This document shows positions 20,701 to 24,324 of a stretch of DNA of 24,324 bases, in pieces. A program made the translations under genes and the position numbers. The notes under the pieces are model-generated. The model did not search any database. It saw nothing but the letters and a program-made list of their open reading frames with translations, and had not been told where the DNA came from. Position 1 is the stretch's first letter, and each line of letters starts with the position of its first letter. This DNA comes from Priapulus caudatus (lineage: Eukaryota; Priapulida; Priapulimorpha; Priapulimorphida; Priapulidae), in assembly GCF_000485595.1 (NCBI RefSeq), contig NW_014577270.1, positions 131,124 to 155,447 on the forward strand, written 5' to 3'.

Positions 20701-22630
20701 TATCCTGCAATTATGGAAAAATACAATAAGCATTGATAAAGGCAACGAACTTCGGCAAATTACATTGATCACTGTTGACATAGTGACAAGTTGCTATAAG
20801 CTAGCAAGAGTCTTGCATTTGAAACTTACTATCACGAGAAACACGTAGTTAATCTCATCACTCATACAGGTCTTGCCAGGGCCAAATTTATTTAATCCCT
20901 TTTTCGATCCATGCACATACAAATGTATACGACATATGCTCATAGATTGAGTAGCACCTGAAGCCAATTAGTTTAACATTTTAATTTTTAATAACTCAAT
21001 TAAAGATTCTCATTACAAACTCAATCAGGTCACAAAGCACAGCCGTGAGACTGTGTGTGATTGTATATGTATACAGTGCGCGAAATTAGTGCTATTTTGA
21101 CGGCGGCCACCGATTCAACCCGTGTTTCATGTCCTGTGTATATAGCCACCTTACCCTAAGGTCGCCGGTGCCAGGAAAGTACTCTCCATACTTGTGGAAT
21201 GAGACTGTCATTACTCTATCAGTTGTATAGAAAGCCTCCTCAACTCCATCCCCATGATGAATATCGATGTCTATGTACAGTACCCTCTGATGATATCTGA
21301 AAGTGTTTAATGTTTATTAAATTAATGATTAATTATTACATTAATTATATTAATGTTAATTATATTAAACTATCGTACAACTATAACTCGATACCAGACA
21401 GGGCAGCTTATAAAGGTAGTAAGCAAATGATAACGCCAAGAAAAGGTTATTTCCTCAATAAATAAAACAAGTCCATTTATCCGATAGATTACAAATAAGA
21501 ATGAACCATTCTAGATTCACATTGTAAACAGTATATATGTTGAAAAATAATGTGTGACCGAATGGTAGTTAGTGTATATTTACTTCAGTAGTTCCAAGAT
21601 GGCAAGAACAATGTCGTTCACATAGCAGAATCCCGATGCCTCAGACTTCTTTGCATGATGAAGACCTCCAGTCCAGTTCACCGCAATGTCTGTGGCCTGC
21701 TTGTTCAATTTCACTGCACCAGCTACAACACAAGTGCAAGTCATACCACTAAGTTCCTATTTAGGGGTAGCCTTCGACTATTCATCTACTAAAATTACAA
21801 CTGCTTTACACAAAAACTCGTTATGTAAAAATTTAACACAGGTCTATATAAAAATAAAGTTTATCTCAGTTAGATCCATAATACGTTATAATTACTTACT
21901 AATACCAAGTAATTATAACTAATACCAAGTAATTATAACTTATTATCGATCTAACTGAGATAAACTTTATTTTTATGTGAACTATAGAGATCCGAAGAAA
22001 TTATTCAATCATTAACACCTTTATTTTTTATTCAAAACATTTGTATGGTTAGGTATCTTACCCACAGAGCCTCCTGTTGACAGCTGACAGAATTCGTACA
22101 TGCCATCAAACACCGGACAATCCTCTCCAACATTGACTAAACATAGAAATAAATACCATTAAAAAATTACAGGTACTATGAATCTATTTAGTGTTAAAAT
22201 TTTGCTGAACCATAAGCTAATCAAATTTAGCGTGCATTATTTAACTATCAAAGTAACATATCGAAGTAATAATCAAAGAATAACAACAATAAGTAATTTG
22301 GAATATTTATGAACGATCTCATTCTATTATCACCTAGTACCAATGTTGTGCAAATCAACTAACTGATAGAAAATGCGTCTTACAAATCCACACCTACATC
22401 TAGCTAATTCAGTTTGTGAACAAATGAATAAAAAAATAATCTCTAAATTTACCACCTAGTACCGACTTCTTTAATATGCACTTAAGCTAGCACAGTAGCA
22501 CTACAGTCATACATCTCTGCATCTGTTTGTTGTATTCCGACATATTATCCGGCCGAATGCTGCGCAAAAAGCGAATGTAGTCGTCGCTGTGATATTTTGT
22601 CATTTCTTCCTGTGTGGCTTTATGTGGACG
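15876..22630 (-). CDS. HDAC1: Class I histone deacetylase, HDAC1/2 type (partial; ~94 codons replaced); exon span
   Basis: Ten minus-strand exons with matching phases are visible. The first seven (22630 down to 18735) sum to 817 nt and encode a stretch equivalent to human HDAC1 residues 55-326, with no length difference. All the active-site elements are present: the paired His in [11 protein letters not shown], the zinc ligands in DIDIHHGDG and CGADSLSGD, and the catalytic Tyr in [14 protein letters not shown]. The tail [10 protein letters not shown] corresponds to the CK2-phosphorylated acidic motif of HDAC1/2 and rules out HDAC3. The enzyme removes acetyl groups from histone lysines in nuclear corepressor complexes. 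The block equivalent to residues 327-420 (NDYFEYFGPDF and following) is absent, and a copy of collagen sequence stands there. The exons for residues 1-54 lie beyond the right edge. As assembled the gene cannot make a normal protein. HDAC1 against HDAC2 cannot be decided, since many invertebrates have one pro-orthologue. Confidence 0.92.
16344..16439 (-). CDS. HDAC1: HDAC C-terminal tail exon, 96 nt
   Basis: The acceptor is ATCTACAG and the donor AAAAAAG|GTTCGT, phase 1 to phase 1. It reads (E)[17 protein letters not shown], then [14 protein letters not shown]. Lys/Glu-rich, like the charged tail of HDAC1/2. A variant donor GTAAGC sits 5 nt further on and would change the frame. The introns on either side (16010-16343, 16440-16882) show nothing recognisable apart from AT-rich stretches near 16640-16700. 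Confidence 0.8.
16883..16977 (-). CDS. HDAC1: HDAC tail exon, cut off at its 5' side by collagen sequence
   Basis: The donor AAAG|GTACAT at 16882 is intact. Upstream it reads [18 protein letters not shown], then [13 protein letters not shown], matching FSDSEDEGEGGRR of HDAC1/2 (CK2 sites equivalent to S421/S423) and a basic cluster. Homology stops at the codon before SDSEDE. From about 16978 the sequence is instead the start of the collagen duplication, and no splice acceptor is visible at the join. Confidence 0.85.
17121..17174 (+). pseudogene. Intact collagen exon in the displaced copy (54 nt)
   Basis: The acceptor is CTAACAG and the donor CCG|GTGAGT. It reads [18 protein letters not shown], perfect Gly-X-Y. 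This is the undamaged form of 5029-5084. It is outside a collagen gene and antisense within HDAC, so it is listed as a displaced exon. Confidence 0.85.
17629..17682 (+). pseudogene. Intact collagen exon in the displaced copy (54 nt)
   Basis: The acceptor is TTGCTAG and the donor CGG|GTAAGA. It reads [18 protein letters not shown]. The form at 5557-5610 has lost a G and gained a T relative to this one. Confidence 0.85.
18156..18734. other. HDAC intron remnant with AC and TA microsatellites
   Basis: It holds an AC/GCGC-rich patch at 18358-18398 and a TA run at 18547-18569. The HDAC exon that should follow (equivalent to residues 327 onward) was searched for on the minus strand and not found. 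Confidence 0.6.
18735..18875 (-). CDS. HDAC1: HDAC exon with catalytic Tyr loop, 141 nt
   Basis: The acceptor is TGCGTGCAG with a T-run and the donor AACG|GTGAGC, phase 1 in and out. It reads (G)[15 protein letters not shown], then [17 protein letters not shown], then [14 protein letters not shown]. The Tyr of GGGGYTIRN is the transition-state-stabilising residue in class I HDACs. The 5' part of this exon and its acceptor are repeated in tandem upstream. Confidence 0.93.
19027..19078. mobile_element. Solo left arm of the PIF/Harbinger-like MITE
   Basis: A longer G-run followed by CTTATGTCAGGCTTGCGAGC and on to GGAAGCAACT, inserted at the same TTA position as the complete element at 19197. 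The rest of that element and most of the unit are missing. Confidence 0.75.
19194..19439. mobile_element. PIF/Harbinger-like MITE with TTA target duplication
   Basis: The 240-bp element spans 19197-19436, flanked by TTA on both sides (19194-19196, 19437-19439). Uninterrupted units read GAACTTACGC at this point, so the empty site is visible in the same array. The terminal inverted repeats are 48-49 bp, identical except for one G in the initial G-run, and contain CTTATGTCGGGCTTGCGAGC. The interior carries many copies of a CAGTTGC/CAGTCGC motif in both orientations. A 3-bp TTA/TAA duplication is typical of PIF/Harbinger. There is no coding capacity. The near-identity of the arms suggests recent activity. 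Confidence 0.85.
19515..20219. other. HDAC intron
   Basis: After the GA run, nothing recognisable was found on either strand up to the next exon. Confidence 0.5.
20220..20328 (-). CDS. HDAC1: HDAC exon with zinc-binding Asp, 109 nt
   Basis: The acceptor is TCTTTCAG and the donor AAGG|GTAAGC. It reads [17 protein letters not shown], then [19 protein letters not shown]. The Asp of CGADSLSGD is a zinc ligand (D264 in HDAC1). Phase 0 in, phase 1 out. Confidence 0.94.
20612..20704 (-). CDS. HDAC1: HDAC exon, 93 nt
   Basis: The acceptor is ATTGCAG and the donor CCT|GTAAGT, phase 0 to 0. It reads [18 protein letters not shown], then [13 protein letters not shown], nearly identical to HDAC1/2. Confidence 0.95.
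20705..21154. other. HDAC intron
   Basis: Nothing recognisable was found on either strand. Confidence 0.5.
21155..21296 (-). CDS. HDAC1: HDAC exon with DxDxHHGDG motif, 142 nt
   Basis: The acceptor is CTTTCAG and the donor AGG|GTAAGG. It reads [17 protein letters not shown], then [20 protein letters not shown], ending [10 protein letters not shown]. It contains the zinc-binding Asp and His (D176, H178 in HDAC1). Confidence 0.95.
21584..21722 (-). CDS. HDAC1: HDAC exon with catalytic His pair, 139 nt
   Basis: The acceptor is GTTGTAG and the donor CTGAA|GTAAAT. It reads [20 protein letters not shown], then [19 protein letters not shown] and LAILELL. HH corresponds to H140/H141. The preceding Ala is completed across the intron. 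Confidence 0.95.
21848..21976. repeat. 129-bp foldback element in HDAC intron
   Basis: Arms of about 36 bp begin ATAAAAATAAAGTTTATCTC and are complementary to the other end with about one mismatch. The loop holds two tandem copies of CTAATACCAAGTAATTATAA. It could form a long hairpin in the pre-mRNA. It looks like a foldback/MITE, but no clear target duplication was found. Confidence 0.75.
22062..22136 (-). CDS. HDAC1: HDAC exon, 75 nt
   Basis: The acceptor is TGTTTAG and the donor GTGG|GTAAGA. It reads (F)[18 protein letters not shown], then STGGSV. Matches HDAC1/2 closely. Confidence 0.94.
22137..22512. other. HDAC intron
   Basis: AT-rich with no recognisable element. ACCTAGTACC occurs twice (near 22331 and 22452). 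Confidence 0.5.
22513..22630 (-). CDS. HDAC1: HDAC exon, 118 nt, most upstream one in the window
   Basis: The acceptor is TTTGCAG and the donor AGAT|GTATGA, phase 0 in and 1 out. It reads [20 protein letters not shown], then [19 protein letters not shown]. It begins at the residue equivalent to HDAC1 R55. The exons for the N-terminal GHPMKPHRIRM region were looked for up to 24324 and not found, so they lie beyond the window. Confidence 0.95.
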
Positions 22631-22790
22631 CTGCAAACGGAAAGCAACCGTGGCAATTACACTGAAACGCAGTCAACACAGACATGAAACAGAAATTACA
22701 GGTAGATAGAGAATAAATGACATCGAACCAACAGAGATAAGGATGAGAAAGAATGCTGTTGAAAAAAGATACAACAAAGGTAACCCTAAA

Positions 22791-22876
22791 ACAATGAGGT
22801 AAAATTGAAATAAAAAATTGTAACAATGTATAAAATTGTAACAAAGAAAAATTGTAACAATGAGGTAAAATTGAAG
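22791..22876. repeat. Short local repeats in HDAC intron
   Basis: CAATGAGGTAAAATTGAA occurs twice (near 22791 and 22858), with three ATTGTAACAA units between. Confidence 0.6.
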
Positions 22877-22894
22877 CTACAGATGTGATGGTCG

Positions 22895-23376
22895 TACAAT
22901 AGCCTCGTTCACACGAGACCTCGTATTTATGAAATACGGTATTTACGAAATACCGAATCTGAGACAAATACGCGGCCGAGTGTTCACACGCTAATTCGCG
23001 CCTCCAGAAATGCCGTATTTGCGAGCTGCGAGCTGCTTTAGTAAATAAACAATGCAATGCGCACCAACTGCCGATAAAATACGTAGACTGGTCCGCGCTC
23101 AACAGTTCCACTCGCGTTACACTGGAACTGTCGAGCGCAGACCAGTCTATAAAATACGCGGCTTCAGAAATACGGTATTTAGCGTTCACACGAGGAAATG
23201 CGCGGTCCAAGAGATCCGGTATTTCTCAAGCACGGCAAATTATTCGTGGTCTGGGAAGCCGCGTATTTCAACAAATACCGGATCTGTTTAGATACCGTAT
23301 TTCTTGAACCACGCATTTTGCCTCATGGGAACACTAAATACCGAATTTCTTGCCACGTGTGAACGCGGCTATTGTA
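22895..23376. mobile_element. 478-bp MITE with TA target duplication (Tc1/mariner-like size of duplication)
   Basis: The element spans 22897-23374. The ends read CAATAGCCTCGTTCACACG on the left and, in complement, CAATAGCCGCGTTCACACG on the right, flanked by TA. The interior is packed with palindromic AAATACGGTATTT / AAATACCGAATTT units in both orientations. It has no transposase, and the open frame running through on the minus strand is repeat-derived. The TA duplication fits Tc1/mariner, but the TIR family is not one I can name. Confidence 0.78.
23074..23158. repeat. 66-bp hairpin nested in the MITE, flanked by a 9-10 bp direct repeat
   Basis: Positions 23084-23149: TAGACTGGTC...AACAGTTCCA pairs with TGGAACTGTC...GACCAGTCTA (27 bp, two mismatches, 12-nt loop). 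ATAAAATACG lies on both sides (23074-23083 and 23149-23158), as if the hairpin had been inserted with a target duplication. Confidence 0.65.
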
Positions 23377-24324
23377 GTATGTGTGTGTGTGCGTGCGCAA
23401 ACTGTGCGTGCATGTCATAGACAACTTATGCAGTGCACCTTGAAGTATAATCCTATTTCCACCTAACTACTAATTAACCACATTAATTTTTGTTTAGGAT
23501 GAATACATGCCAGGGGCTAATCTAGCTGCTCAATATGGGCACCCGTGACAAGCGGGTATATACTTATATCTATCACATTAAATTGGGCGTTTGGTCGACA
23601 CATTTTATTCAGATAATAGATTATAGATCTTATATATAGCATTTTATTATAAAACAGTGTCTAGATAATGATAAAAACATAGGATTTTTCGTTCTCGTAA
23701 CCTTACGATGTTTCTGTCAACGGTTTACGAGTGGAAGTTAATGGTAAGACTAATGTTGCGACTAATTTTGTTTCTGACAACGGCCCCCTCTGAGCTCTCG
23801 TAATGTTATGAGGATATTTGCGCCCCTCTCGTAACTTTAATATTAAGTTGAAAATAACACATTTACACTACGAATTACAATTATCGTGATATTATATTTT
23901 ATAATAATGAATAAAATGTGTTTTTCTTGAAAAACAGGTCAAAATCATAAATTATCTACCGCTAATAAAACAAAACAATACATTTACAAATGGCGTATGG
24001 CATTTGTTCTCTCGTTTTAAATGTTTGCCATGCTTGGCACGACTCTCACGTCTCATGTTAGTGTGAGAATTTGTCTTGTTGTGCAGAATAAATTCATGAC
24101 CACGTCATTTTTCATCAAATATTATTTATATGTGGTTATAGCCATCATAATATGCATAAATTACTGTGCTGTACAATAAATGTGTATGAATTTAAATTTT
24201 GTTATTGATTCTCATCCAATCAGCAGCCTTGTGACATGAAATTAGGAAGTTCCTGTTATCGTGAGTTTGCTCGTAGCTACGATGTGTTTCTGTCAACGCT
24301 ACTCTCGTAGCATTAACATTAGTA
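23377..24324. other. Upstream HDAC intron or intergenic DNA, with a dispersed repeat motif
   Basis: No exon was recognised. A motif of about 38 bp with TACGATGT, TTTCTGTCAACG and flanking CTCGTA occurs near 23691-23728 and 24265-24310, with a weaker copy near 23766-23805. It may mark the ends of an unrecognised repeat. Confidence 0.45.

Noticed and set aside
22620-23210. 196-codon minus-strand frame
   Set aside because: It runs through the inverted-repeat element at 22897-23374, and its repeated RYF/RHF-type residues come from palindromic units. Only the first bases, to 22630, touch an HDAC exon.

Overview
The window is nuclear DNA from an invertebrate animal. The genes are split into many short exons with GT..AG introns. 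The introns are AT-rich and full of microsatellites (CA/GT, TCA, TAA, TA), and several short inverted-repeat transposons are present. I cannot name the species. All gene calls come from reading splice sites and comparing the translated exons with protein families I know.

Layout from left to right. (1) 348-558, minus strand: one exon of a holocarboxylase synthetase (biotin protein ligase)-like gene, with no other HLCS exon recognised in the window. (2) 1411-13103, plus strand: about 23 exons of a FACIT collagen, most like collagen IX alpha chains. They run from a COL3-like stretch through a probable NC3, a COL2 of about 350 residues, an NC2 with the typical short helical segment, a COL1 of about 119 residues and a short NC1 ending at TGA 13101-13103. 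(3) 13104-15875: the space between two convergent genes, with facing poly(A) signals at 14377-14382 (+) and 14445-14450 (-). (4) 15876-22630, minus strand: a class I histone deacetylase (HDAC1/2 type). Seven exons encode residues equivalent to human HDAC1 55-326 without a gap, and three exons encode the acidic/charged C-terminal tail. (5) 22631-24324: upstream HDAC intron with a 478-bp inverted-repeat element. The first HDAC exons must lie beyond the right edge.

The HDAC locus is structurally disturbed. About 94 codons between the catalytic domain and the tail are absent. In their place lies a 1.2-kb second copy of part of the collagen gene (4875-6093 copied at 16978-18155), whose left junction falls inside an HDAC coding exon. 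Just upstream of the last catalytic exon is a tandem array of partial copies of that exon's 5' end, invaded by a 240-bp PIF/Harbinger-like MITE with a TTA target duplication.

Collagen exons between 3471 and 8406 almost all carry 1-2 nt indels, while those before and after are all in frame. The displaced collagen copy in the HDAC gene has intact exons where the copy in the collagen gene is broken. A poorly polished long-read patch plus a local misassembly explains much of this. A real rearrangement cannot be excluded from sequence alone.
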